The notes beneath the pieces were generated by a model, which was given only the letters and a program-made list of their open reading frames with translations, was not told the origin of the DNA and searched no databases. This document shows positions 51,928 to 60,659 of a stretch of DNA of 60,692 bases, piece after piece. A program made the position numbers and the translations under genes. The stretch comes from Allocoprococcus comes. GTDB lineage: Bacteria; Bacillota; Clostridia; Lachnospirales; Lachnospiraceae. The stretch spans positions 1 through 60,692 of the forward strand of contig NZ_JAAIMM010000022.1 of assembly GCF_013300725.1 (NCBI RefSeq), written 5' to 3'. Position 1 is the stretch's first letter; each line of letters opens with the position of its first letter.

Positions 51928-52104
51928 ATAATATCCCCTTTATAATAGCAGAATTCCAAAATTGATCAGATTCTTAGTGTATGACGTACCTGTAGTCGTA
52001 CTTTCTCCTACTTTTGCAAGAAAGTCATTTACTCTAAGCATAAAGTATATTTTTCAAAATGAACACCCCCTGGAGCAAAATTTGTCACCTATTCTAAAGA
52101 AAAA

Positions 52105-52173
52105 CCGAGTAGGAGGCGGTGACTAACCGCCGACCTCTCACAACACCGTACATACTGCTCTCGTATACGGCGT
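52105..52173 (-). mobile_element. group II intron 3'-end fragment
   Basis: On the minus strand the sequence runs CGCCGTATACGAGAGCAGTA, then GTACGGTGTTGTGAGAGG, then GGCGGTTAGTCACCGCC and TCCTACTCGG. This is the familiar domain V/VI-side end of bacterial group II introns next to their reverse transcriptase. No reverse transcriptase or intron body is present. The rest of 51928-52213 holds nothing I can name. Confidence 0.55.
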
Positions 52174-52213
52174 TTTCAATAGTCATCACATCAGCCCCCG
52201 GTGCACAAGTATT

Positions 52214-52255
52214 AAAGAGCAGGTAAGAAAGGATAGAATTTCTTACCTGCTCTTT
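52214..52255 (-). terminator. terminator of the raffinose operon
   Basis: AAAGAGCAGGTAAGAAA (52214-52230) pairs perfectly with TTTCTTACCTGCTCTTT (52239-52255) around eight bases. The stop codon of the GH13 gene is 12 bases upstream. Confidence 0.88.
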
Positions 52256-52267
52256 TTATATCTGACT

Positions 52268-54103
52268 TTAGCATTTCTTTGCTAATATAAAGGAATGTCC
52301 TTCCATTTTTACTGCCTGAAGGCTGACTTTTTTACCGGTATATAAATCCATATACTCGCCCTCTTCTTCAATCCAGGCTGTCCGGCTCTCTTCTGCGAAA
52401 TTAAAAAGTGCTGTCATCTGCTCGCCCTCCATCTCCCGCACAACTCCAAGGATTCCATTTTCCCAAGTGTCTAGCGTCCAGACATTTGCCGATGCGTCAA
52501 ATACTTTTTCCTTGCTTCGAATAGATCTAAGTTTCCCAATTCCATCAAACAGTTCTTTTTGTACCGTTCCTTTTCTCTTTCGTCCGTCTGCCAGCTTCCA
52601 GTCAAATTTTCCTCTGTGGATATACCTGGAATCGACCTGTTTTTCCGGATCATTTTTATAGGTATAATCATTTACCTGACCAATCTCATCTCCACTATAA
52701 AGCATCGGAATTCCGGATTGTACCATCATATAAGCGTGCAGCATCAGATCGAATCTGACCGCACGTTTTTTCTTTTCTTCATCTTGCTCAAATCCGGCAC
52801 TTTCAATTCCACACATGGAAGCTGTCGTTGCACAGAATCTGGCATCTCCTGTTATCGGATCTTCATTATAAAGTTCCCCTCGGCTCACACTATCTGCGAT
52901 CTTTCCCGTGAAGAAGTCATTCAGATATCTTTTGTGCGGGACTTCCTGCATTCCCCAACCGGCAAGTGTCTGGAAATCCAGTCCCCATCCAATATCATCA
53001 TGACATCTGAGATAATTTAAGAAAGTATACTCTTTCGGAAGGTTGTTCATAATATCAAGCTGCATCCGTAAAAGTCTGGTATCTCTCGTCGCAACCGTAT
53101 TCCATGTCGTAGCCATCATGGTTACATTATAAAGCATATGACATTCCGGCTTTTCTATGGTACCAAAATAAGGAACTACTTTTTCCGGTTCCATCACGAC
53201 TTCCCCCAATAATACAACCGATGGACACACAATCTCCCCGATCATACGCATCATCCTGACTATCGTGTGTACCTGTGGAAGATTTCTGCAGCTTGTCCCC
53301 ATTTCCTTCCAGATATAAGGAACTGCATCGATCCGCAGAATGTCAATCCCCTGATTGGCCAGGAAAAGGAAATTATACATCATTTCGTTAAACACCCTCG
53401 GATTCTTATAATTCAGATCCCACTGATAAGGATAAAAGGTAGTCAACACGTAGTGTCTGATTTCAGGAAGCCACGTAAAATTCCCCGGTGCTGTTTCCGG
53501 AAATACCTGTGGCACTGTTTTCTCATATTCCCTGACATAGTTTTCATTGTCACAGAAGAAATACCGGCTCATATATTCGCCTTCACCCATTCTTGCCTTC
53601 TGTGCCCATTCATGATCTTCGGAAGTATGGTTCATTACAAAATCCATACACAGATTCATGTCTTTTTCATGGCAGGCTTCAGCCAGATCTGCAAGATCTT
53701 CTATGGTTCCAAGCTCCGGCTTTACTTTTCTGAAATCCGCAACCGCATAGCCGCCATCGGATCTTCCCTTTGGCGAATCGAGAAACGGCATCAGATGAAC
53801 ACAGTTTACACCACATTCTTCCAGATACTTAAGCTTTCCTTTGACTCCCCTTAAATTTCCGGCAAAATTATCAATATACAGCATCATTCCCAGCATGTTT
53901 TTCTTACGATACCACGCCGGATCCTTTTCCTTCTCCAGATCTCTCTTTCGAAGTTTCGCATTTCTTGCATGATAGTAATTCTGCATCTGTTCGCAGAGTT
54001 CTGCAAACATTGCTTCATTATCATATAATTCCATATAGAGCCAGCGAAGCTCATCTAAATGCTTCGCCAGTCTCTTTTCAAAAATCTCATCTTTATTTCT
54101 CAT
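52268..54103 (-). CDS. GH13 amylosucrase-like sucrose-active enzyme
   Basis: A 611-residue GH13 protein of the amylosucrase type (subfamily 4): helical N-terminus, then MLGMMLYIDNFAGNLRGVKG, GRSDGGYAVADFRKV, FVMNHTSEDHEWA. The nucleophile Asp is in DILRIDAVPYIW, acid/base Glu in VLLGEVVMEPEK, and the stabiliser in LRCHDDIGWGL. C-terminal beta domain from about 530. Amylosucrases cleave sucrose and can transfer glucose to glucan. Here, downstream of alpha-galactosidase, it probably handles the sucrose released from raffinose. Hydrolysis, transfer or phosphorolysis cannot be told apart by eye. Confidence 0.85.
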   Translation of the reverse strand: MRNKDEIFEKRLAKHLDELRWLYMELYDNEAMFAELCEQMQNYYHARNAKLRKRDLEKEKDPAWYRKKNMLGMMLYIDNFAGNLRGVKGKLKYLEECGVNCVHLMPFLDSPKGRSDGGYAVADFRKVKPELGTIEDLADLAEACHEKDMNLCMDFVMNHTSEDHEWAQKARMGEGEYMSRYFFCDNENYVREYEKTVPQVFPETAPGNFTWLPEIRHYVLTTFYPYQWDLNYKNPRVFNEMMYNFLFLANQGIDILRIDAVPYIWKEMGTSCRNLPQVHTIVRMMRMIGEIVCPSVVLLGEVVMEPEKVVPYFGTIEKPECHMLYNVTMMATTWNTVATRDTRLLRMQLDIMNNLPKEYTFLNYLRCHDDIGWGLDFQTLAGWGMQEVPHKRYLNDFFTGKIADSVSRGELYNEDPITGDARFCATTASMCGIESAGFEQDEEKKKRAVRFDLMLHAYMMVQSGIPMLYSGDEIGQVNDYTYKNDPEKQVDSRYIHRGKFDWKLADGRKRKGTVQKELFDGIGKLRSIRSKEKVFDASANVWTLDTWENGILGVVREMEGEQMTALFNFAEESRTAWIEEEGEYMDLYTGKKVSLQAVKMEGHSFILAKKC

Positions 54104-54105
54104 TT

Positions 54106-56289
54106 TTAATCAACCATTTCCAGATAAATCTGATATGCCATGTACTCACCGAATTCAAGAGGCATCGGCATACCAGCTTCCATCAGAGCCTCTGCCGGAT
54201 AAATTTTTCCGGTATTTGAATCTTTATAGAATTGTCCGGCACACAGACCTTTCAGTTTTACATAATTAACCGTCATGTTTCCATGGATTTCGAGCATAAT
54301 CACATTTACAAGGGCTTCTCTTCCATCTTCTGATACAAACTCCCAGGCACCGACTTCTTCTGCGAATGGATTGCTCAGTCGATAATAAAGCCCATTTTGT
54401 ACGAGTGGTGCATATTTTTTGTATTCTATTATCTGTTCCCGGATCTCTCTGCGCTCTTCATCTGTCATTTTCGCCGGATCCAGCTCATAGCCAAAAGTTC
54501 CTGCCATAGCACAGACACCTCGTGTATGAAGGGATGTTTTTCTTCCTGTCTGGTGATTCGGAACTGCTGATACATGAGATCCCACTGCTGATACCGGATA
54601 TCCAAAGGATGTTCCGTATTGAATCCTCACACGATCCACTGCATCCGTATTATCACTGCACCAGATCTGTGGTGTATAATACAGCATTCCCGCGTCAAAA
54701 CGACCTCCTCCACCACTGCAGCCTTCGATCAGAAGATCTGGATAGCGGTTTATAATACGCTCCAGGAAATCATAAAGTCCAAGCATGTAGTCATACTGCA
54801 CACTACCTTGTTCTTCTGCTGTCATAGAATATACTTCTGCCATACTTCGGTTCATATCCCATTTTACATATTCGATATTTCCCTGATCGAGCACCTGACA
54901 CATCTGCTCATAAACAGCATCCACAACTTCTTTTCTCGAAAAATCAAGGAGTAGCTGGTTTCTTCCTTTTACCGGTTTTCTTCCCGGGATCTGAATTGCC
55001 CAGTCCGGATGTTCACGGTAAAGATCACTGTCTTCATTTACCATCTCCGGCTCAAACCAGAGCCCGAATTTAACACCTAACGCATTGATCCTGCTGATCA
55101 GGTCACCAAGACTTCCCTGCAGCTTTTCTTCATTTACCTTCCAGTCGCCAAGTCCACTGTTGTCATCATTTCGACTTCCAAACCATCCATCGTCCAGTAC
55201 AACCATATCGATTCCCAGATCCTTTGCCTGCTCGGCAAGATGATAGATATCTTCTCCCGTAAAATCAAAATAGCATGCTTCCCAACTGTTGATTAGTATC
55301 GGTCTTACTTTTTCTTTATATTTTCCGCGACACAGATTTTTACGGATACATCTCTGCAGATTCTGGGAAAGCTTTCCAAGTCCCTGATTGCTGCAAGTTA
55401 AAATAACTTCAGGGATCACAAATTCCTCTCCTTTTTTCAGTGGATAAGAAAACTGTTCTTCCTGCAGTCCCATCTGCATTCTTGTCTGCCCGAACTGATC
55501 CTTTTCTACTTCTGCCTTAAATCCTCCGCTGTATACAAAAGACATTCCATAACAGGTACCGGAATCTTCTGTCGTTTCTTTTTCTGCCAGTATCATCATC
55601 GGATTGTACTGATGGCTGGATGTTCCTCTGCGGCTTCCAATTACAAAAGCTCCATGTCCTACCGGTGTTCTTTGCATATTTCTTTCCATCGCATGGCGGC
55701 CGTAAAATGAAATCACATCAAACTCACCGTGAAGAAGATCAATACAGGCTGCCTGTGCTTTTGTCAGTCTGATTTTATCTTCTTCTGTATTAATCACTTT
55801 TGCACTTCTTGTGATCACATCATACTCCGGAAGAACTCCATAAAGTAATTCTACCTGTAATCCTGTCACCTGATCTTTCATATAAATGATCAGAGTCTGG
55901 GCTTCCTCTTCGGCAGCATAAACTGCCGGAAGTCCCTTCAAATTGTATTTTCCATTACAAATCTCATATCCCTGATATCTAAGATCGCATCCAAAAGAAC
56001 CATCTGCATTTACAAGATCAAGCACCGGACTCCTGAAATCTCCTGTCAGTCGACACGGAAATTCCTGCGGCAGCACATCAAGGGAATATGTTCTGTCATT
56101 TCCTGTATCCTGCGGATTTCCTGAGAAGCCACGGTCTGCATAGGTCAGAAGATAGTCCATAACTCCATCTGTCTTTCTTCCATAATATAAATGCAGTAAA
56201 AATCCATATGCATCAATCTGCATCTGATACGTTGTATTTTGGGTATGTAATGTAAATGTTTTTGCTTTCTCGTTGTATATGATTCCCAT
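54106..56289 (-). CDS. GH36 alpha-galactosidase
   Basis: A 727-residue GH36 enzyme that removes alpha-1,6-galactose from raffinose, stachyose and melibiose. The N-terminal beta-supersandwich runs to about 320; the barrel carries VVLDDGWFGSRNDDNSG, FGLWFEPEMVNEDSDLY, the nucleophile Asp in YVKWDMNRSMAEVY, and the acid/base Asp in IWCSDNTDAVDRVRIQ. The DNRSM-like and CSGGGGRFD segments are typical of bacterial Aga/RafA. No signal peptide, so it acts inside the cell on imported sugars. It stops 2 bases before the GH13 gene. Confidence 0.95.
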   Translation of the reverse strand: MGIIYNEKAKTFTLHTQNTTYQMQIDAYGFLLHLYYGRKTDGVMDYLLTYADRGFSGNPQDTGNDRTYSLDVLPQEFPCRLTGDFRSPVLDLVNADGSFGCDLRYQGYEICNGKYNLKGLPAVYAAEEEAQTLIIYMKDQVTGLQVELLYGVLPEYDVITRSAKVINTEEDKIRLTKAQAACIDLLHGEFDVISFYGRHAMERNMQRTPVGHGAFVIGSRRGTSSHQYNPMMILAEKETTEDSGTCYGMSFVYSGGFKAEVEKDQFGQTRMQMGLQEEQFSYPLKKGEEFVIPEVILTCSNQGLGKLSQNLQRCIRKNLCRGKYKEKVRPILINSWEACYFDFTGEDIYHLAEQAKDLGIDMVVLDDGWFGSRNDDNSGLGDWKVNEEKLQGSLGDLISRINALGVKFGLWFEPEMVNEDSDLYREHPDWAIQIPGRKPVKGRNQLLLDFSRKEVVDAVYEQMCQVLDQGNIEYVKWDMNRSMAEVYSMTAEEQGSVQYDYMLGLYDFLERIINRYPDLLIEGCSGGGGRFDAGMLYYTPQIWCSDNTDAVDRVRIQYGTSFGYPVSAVGSHVSAVPNHQTGRKTSLHTRGVCAMAGTFGYELDPAKMTDEERREIREQIIEYKKYAPLVQNGLYYRLSNPFAEEVGAWEFVSEDGREALVNVIMLEIHGNMTVNYVKLKGLCAGQFYKDSNTGKIYPAEALMEAGMPMPLEFGEYMAYQIYLEMVD

Positions 56290-56316
56290 GTTCTTCTCCT
56301 TAAGCTTCTGTCAAAT

Positions 56317-57159
56317 TTATTTTACTGCGCCATTTACAACACCGTTCAGAATCTGTTTCTGACAGATCAGATAGAAAATCAAAATCGGAAGCAGTGCCAG
56401 TAAATAGGATGCAAATGCAAGATTATAATTGGTTCCAAATTGTGTCTGGAATGTCATCTGTGCAAGTGGCAGTGTGTTCACATCACTACCTGCCAGAATT
56501 ACAAGTGGTGTCATAACGTCATTCCATGTACCAAGTGCTGTAAGTACCGCTACTGTTGCATGCATCGGTTTCATGATTGGGAAAATAACGCTCCAATAAG
56601 TTTTCCAGGTTGTTGCCCCGTCTACATGTGCAGCCTCTTCCAGTGCCATCGGAATATTTTTCAGATAACCGGAGTATAAGAGCACATTCATCGGCATATA
56701 AAATACAAGATAACACAAAATAACACCGAAAATATTGTCAATTCCCATCTGTGCTGTCTGCTTCACAAGTGGCATCATCAAAATTGCAAATGGAACAAAC
56801 ATACCGCTTACAATATAAAGATAGGCTACTTTGTAAAATTTACTGGTACTTTTACTTCTTCCGATCACATAACCGATCATAGAATGAATCAGAATGGAAA
56901 GAACTACCGTTACAATCGTTATCAGCACACTGTTGCCCAGTGAATGCCAGAAATCTGTTACACGCATTGCTTCTGCAAAGTTAGAAAAACTCCAGCTTTT
57001 CGGCAAAGATAAAATTCCGGAAATACTGTTTGTCATTTCCGACGGTTTCTTAAATGCAATCACAACTGTAAGATAAAGAGGAAAAATAACGGTTACAAGC
57101 CCCAGAATCAATAAAATTGTGATTGGCCAGTTTACTCTTTCTTTCACCTTTACTTTCAT
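56317..57159 (-). CDS. carbohydrate ABC transporter permease (MalG/MsmG type)
   Basis: A 280-residue inner-membrane permease with six helices. The EAA loop is EEAAHVDGATTWKTYWSVIF (about 180), and the C-terminus (GVVNGAVK) is the short MalG-type end. It shares its start base with the stop of the partner permease gene. An ATP-binding subunit is not encoded in the operon, as usual for oligosaccharide importers that share MsmK. Confidence 0.93.
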   Translation of the reverse strand: MKVKVKERVNWPITILLILGLVTVIFPLYLTVVIAFKKPSEMTNSISGILSLPKSWSFSNFAEAMRVTDFWHSLGNSVLITIVTVVLSILIHSMIGYVIGRSKSTSKFYKVAYLYIVSGMFVPFAILMMPLVKQTAQMGIDNIFGVILCYLVFYMPMNVLLYSGYLKNIPMALEEAAHVDGATTWKTYWSVIFPIMKPMHATVAVLTALGTWNDVMTPLVILAGSDVNTLPLAQMTFQTQFGTNYNLAFASYLLALLPILIFYLICQKQILNGVVNGAVK

Positions 57160-58034
57160 TATAACTGTTCCTCCTTATTTCCCAAAAAGTTCATCTGTAA
57201 TACAGAGATCACAACGATCACTACAAAGAACACAACTGCATTGGCACTCTGGAACCCAAACTGTCCTCCTGCCATACCATTGTTATAAATCAAAAATGAA
57301 ATTGATTCCGTACTCTGTGCCGGACCTCCTTTTGTAAGAGCCATGATCTGATCAAATACCATCAGAAAGTTTTTCATACAGAGTACCATGTTGATGGTAA
57401 AGAACGGAAGGATCAGAGGGAATGTCAGATTTCTGAATTTTTTCCATCCGGTCGCTCCATCAAGGGAACCTGCTTCATATACATCCTCCGGTACCGTCTG
57501 AAGCCCGGAAATATAAATGATCGTATTCATCGCAACAGACTGCCATGCACATACAATTACGATTGCAACCCATGCCCATTTTGAGCTTGCCAGGATACTG
57601 TCACCTTTTCCGCCCATCATTTTTACAACTGCCGGAAGAATATAAGTGAAAAAGTAATTGAAAATATAGCCCACTACAAGTGCTCCTAAAATATTTGGAA
57701 CGAAATACATTCCTCTGAGTGCACTTTTAAATTTAATTTTGCTGTTTAATCCCAGTGCTAAAATAAGACTCAACACATTTACAACAATTGTTGCAACAAT
57801 TGCAAGCTTGAATGTAAACAGATAGGATTTTCCGACTCTTGCGTCAGTAAATAAATCTGCATAATTCCGAAGACCTACCCAGTCAAACTCGCCATATCCT
57901 CGAAAATTTGTAAAACTATAAATAACACCTTTAATAAGTGGCAGCGTATTAAAGCAGAAAAACAATGCAAGTATCGGTATCGTAATCAGTAAAAATGTCC
58001 GCTCTCTGCCATTCATCTTTTTCAATTTATTCAT
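57159..58034 (-). CDS. sugar ABC transporter permease (MalF/MsmF type)
   Basis: A 291-residue permease with six helices. EAA loop YEAGSLDGATGWKKFRNLTF at about 190. The first helix (TFLLITIPILALFFCFNTLP) and the short periplasmic loop match MsmF/RafF-like subunits. It forms the channel with the 280-residue partner. It begins 15 bases after the binding-protein gene. Confidence 0.93.
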   Translation of the reverse strand: MNKLKKMNGRERTFLLITIPILALFFCFNTLPLIKGVIYSFTNFRGYGEFDWVGLRNYADLFTDARVGKSYLFTFKLAIVATIVVNVLSLILALGLNSKIKFKSALRGMYFVPNILGALVVGYIFNYFFTYILPAVVKMMGGKGDSILASSKWAWVAIVIVCAWQSVAMNTIIYISGLQTVPEDVYEAGSLDGATGWKKFRNLTFPLILPFFTINMVLCMKNFLMVFDQIMALTKGGPAQSTESISFLIYNNGMAGGQFGFQSANAVVFFVVIVVISVLQMNFLGNKEEQL

Positions 58035-58048
58035 GATCTGTATCCCTC

Positions 58049-59323
58049 CTACTTGCCTGCTTCATAATCTTCCATCATACGAATGATATCCCTGTTATAT
58101 CTGTTCCAGTCTTTGTCAAATTTTTTCAGGAATGCGTCAACATCCTGGTTTATGAGAAATGTCTGGATTTGTGCATCGACTGCCATTTCTGACGGATAAT
58201 AGTGATCCTGGTAATCCGCCATACGGTTATCCTGAATATATGGTTTCATATCTTCCAGTTCCGGAGCTAATGCAAAATCTTCGTTTTTACAAGGCACCGC
58301 ATTCTGTGCATCTAAGTATGTCTGGATACTATCATGATCCATCAGGAAATCAAGTACTTCATATGCTGCGTCCTTGTTTTCACATGCGTCCATCACACAA
58401 AACTGAAGGTCCACTCCTGAGTTTAATACATTGTCCTTTTCTGAATCATTAGCCGGCATAACAAAAGAACCGATATTCATATCCGGATTTACAGATTTGA
58501 TCTGCGGAATTGCATAGCTTCCGATTGTATACATCGCTGATTCACCATTTGCAAATGCAGTACATGCATCGTTGTATCCGTATGCAAACGGTCCATCTTC
58601 ACCATAGTTTAACAATTCAAGCATTTTTTCTGCCACTTGCGGATATTCTTTGGAGAAGGTTGTTTCTCCCTTATTCACCTGCTGACAAACATCGGATGGT
58701 GCAAGTCCAACTGCAAGTGCATTCCAAGGTGCAAGGCAGGTCCAGGTATCTTTAAACCCAAAATAAAGTGGCTGGATTCCTTCATTCTGAATTTCATCAC
58801 AGAGAGAAACAAATTCATCCCAGGTCTGTGGAATTTCCCATCCATGCTCTGCAAACATATCTTTGTTATAGAGCACTCCTGCCGCATTTGCCACATACGG
58901 AAGCCCATATGTTCCTTCTGTCGGAACAAACTCCAATCCTTCAATAATATCCAGATATGCAGGTTTTACTTCACCAAGTCCTTCATAATCTGAAAGGTCA
59001 GCCAGTATTCCTGAATCAACAAAATACGAATAATTGATATCTCCTCCGATTCCGATAATATCCGGATAATCTTCCCTGATAAAACGTGTTTTCAAAATTG
59101 TTGTCGCATCATTTGGGGAAGATATTTTTAAGTGGATATCATCATGTGTTTCATTAAATTCTTTCTCGAGCTGTTCAAATATATCTACCGCCTCCGGTTT
59201 ATACTGAACCAGTTCAATTTCCACTTTTCCGCTTTTTGAATTTTGCTGACATCCCTGTAATACAGCTGATGCCGTCAGAATACAAGACATTCCCAAAACA
59301 ATTGCTGCTCTTTTCCTTCTCAT
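58049..59323 (-). CDS. extracellular sugar-binding lipoprotein (raffinose/melibiose type)
   Basis: A 424-residue binding protein from the ATG at 59323 (AGGAAGGAGCAAAA upstream). Lipoprotein signal MRRKRAAIVLGMSCILTASA with the lipobox LQGC, Cys acylated. The mature part has family 1 solute-binding features: FEQLEKEFNETHDDIHLKIS, YGLPYVANAAGVLYNKDMF and IPQTWDEFVSLCDEI. It delivers alpha-galactosides to the permeases encoded next. It is first in the operon, transcribed from the promoter region shared with the divergent regulator. Confidence 0.92.
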   Translation of the reverse strand: MRRKRAAIVLGMSCILTASAVLQGCQQNSKSGKVEIELVQYKPEAVDIFEQLEKEFNETHDDIHLKISSPNDATTILKTRFIREDYPDIIGIGGDINYSYFVDSGILADLSDYEGLGEVKPAYLDIIEGLEFVPTEGTYGLPYVANAAGVLYNKDMFAEHGWEIPQTWDEFVSLCDEIQNEGIQPLYFGFKDTWTCLAPWNALAVGLAPSDVCQQVNKGETTFSKEYPQVAEKMLELLNYGEDGPFAYGYNDACTAFANGESAMYTIGSYAIPQIKSVNPDMNIGSFVMPANDSEKDNVLNSGVDLQFCVMDACENKDAAYEVLDFLMDHDSIQTYLDAQNAVPCKNEDFALAPELEDMKPYIQDNRMADYQDHYYPSEMAVDAQIQTFLINQDVDAFLKKFDKDWNRYNRDIIRMMEDYEAGK

Positions 59324-59389
59324 TTTTGCTCCTTCCTCACAGGTATATTCGTTTTTAGTTACCGCTCGATATATCAAGTACTTTCTTTG

Positions 59390-59498
59390 TAGTTGTATTA
59401 TAACCTACCATTATGCGACTATAAATATCATTGTATTTGAATTTTTATTCCAAAATGCTATTATTTTCTTCTTTTTTGCTAAATGCATAGCATTTTGG
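59390..59498. promoter_or_regulatory. divergent control region of the raffinose operon
   Basis: On the minus strand TATAAT (59397-59402) serves the binding-protein gene, with no good -35 at 17 bp, consistent with activator dependence. Upstream is an inverted pair CCAAAATGCTAT (59450-59461) and ATAGCATTTTGG (59487-59498); AAATGC-ATA-GCATTT (59481-59495) is a tighter palindrome inside it. Confidence 0.7.
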
Positions 59499-59621
59499 TA
59501 TATTTTAGTTGCAATCTATTTATTAAATCAGTAGAATAAACATAAATATATATATCAACTGACTTAACATCTGCTAAACATCATTTTTTCACGGCAGAGC
59601 ACCTATGAGAAAGGAATTATT

Positions 59622-60470
59622 ATGAAAGAACTTATGTTTTCAGTATTTCCAAGCGAGAATTTTGTCGATCTTGGATTGTATCAGTTTGGTTACGAACAAT
59701 GTGAACCGGCGCATAGTTTTGGTCCTGCCGTCCGTAATCATTTTCTTTTTCACTACATTATCTCCGGCACCGGAATTTTAATGGCAAATGATTCTCACGG
59801 TGTAACACAGACCTATCACGTAAAAAGTGGCCAGGGCTTTATGATTTTCCCTGGTCAAATCAATACTTATATCTCTGATGAAAAGCTCCCATGGGAATAT
59901 ACATGGATTGAATTTGACGGACTGCGTGCAAAGGAAACCATTGAACTTTCCGGACTTAGTTTGGATAATCCGATTTATAAAGCTACTTCTAAGGATCTGC
60001 GTGAAATACTGAAAGAAGAACTTCTCTATATTGCAAGTCACGGAGACGCTACACCATTTCACCTGATCGGGCATCTCTATCTTGCAATTGATGCTCTTAT
60101 TCGTTCTACTTCCATCATGCAGACATCGAAAATCAGCCGTCTTCAGGATTTTTATATCCATGAAGCCCTATCTTATATAGAGCAGAATTTTCAGAACGAT
60201 ATTTCTGTCGAAAACATCGCTGCTGTATGCGGATTAAATCGGAGTTATTTTGGGAAAATATTTAAAGATGGAATTGGAAAATCTCCACAGGAATTTCTCT
60301 TGAACTACAGAATGATTAAGGCTGCCGAATTATTAAAGCTGACAAAGCTTTCCATTAAGGATGTCGGCAATGCAGTTGGTTATCCTAACCAATTGCATTT
60401 TTCCAGAGCCTTTAAAAACATTTACGGTGTCTCGCCAAGAGACTGGCGTAATCAGAACAGACTTAAATAA
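59622..60470 (+). CDS. AraC-family regulator of the raffinose operon
   Basis: A 282-residue regulator, the main plus-strand gene. Sensor cupin at about 15-110 (HFLFHYIISGTGILMANDSH, then SGQGFMIFPGQINTYIS). C-terminal pair of helix-turn-helices: VENIAAVCGLNRSYFGKIFK and IKDVGNAVGYPNQLHFSRAF, closing IYGVSPRDWRNQ. It resembles MsmR/RafR activators. Divergent position and the inverted operator upstream of the binding-protein gene support raffinose or melibiose response. GAAAGGAATTATT precedes the ATG. Confidence 0.9.
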   Translation: MKELMFSVFPSENFVDLGLYQFGYEQCEPAHSFGPAVRNHFLFHYIISGTGILMANDSHGVTQTYHVKSGQGFMIFPGQINTYISDEKLPWEYTWIEFDGLRAKETIELSGLSLDNPIYKATSKDLREILKEELLYIASHGDATPFHLIGHLYLAIDALIRSTSIMQTSKISRLQDFYIHEALSYIEQNFQNDISVENIAAVCGLNRSYFGKIFKDGIGKSPQEFLLNYRMIKAAELLKLTKLSIKDVGNAVGYPNQLHFSRAFKNIYGVSPRDWRNQNRLK

Positions 60471-60473
60471 CAC

Positions 60474-60515
60474 AAAAAAGAATGCGCTGTCATAGAATCA
60501 GACGCATTCTTTTTT
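60474..60515. terminator. bidirectional terminator after the AraC gene
   Basis: AAAAAAGAATGCG (60474-60486) pairs perfectly with CGCATTCTTTTTT (60503-60515) around 16 bases. It works for the plus-strand regulator and could back up the minus-strand rRNA terminator. Confidence 0.88.
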
Positions 60516-60539
60516 CCTCAGAAATGAATTTTCTTATAT

Positions 60540-60570
60540 AAAAAAAACTGCAAACCCTTATGGTCTACAG
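60540..60570 (-). terminator. rRNA operon terminator
   Basis: On the minus strand CTGTAGACC (60570-60562) pairs with GGTTTGCAG (60556-60548), two G-T pairs, followed by TTTTTTTT. Confidence 0.7.
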
Positions 60571-60659
60571 CTCCCTTACTTTTCTCATGTACCTTCAAAA
60601 CCACATACAAACTTAAATCTTTACTCCATCCATTTTCTCTTACCCTGTCCTACCTTCTT

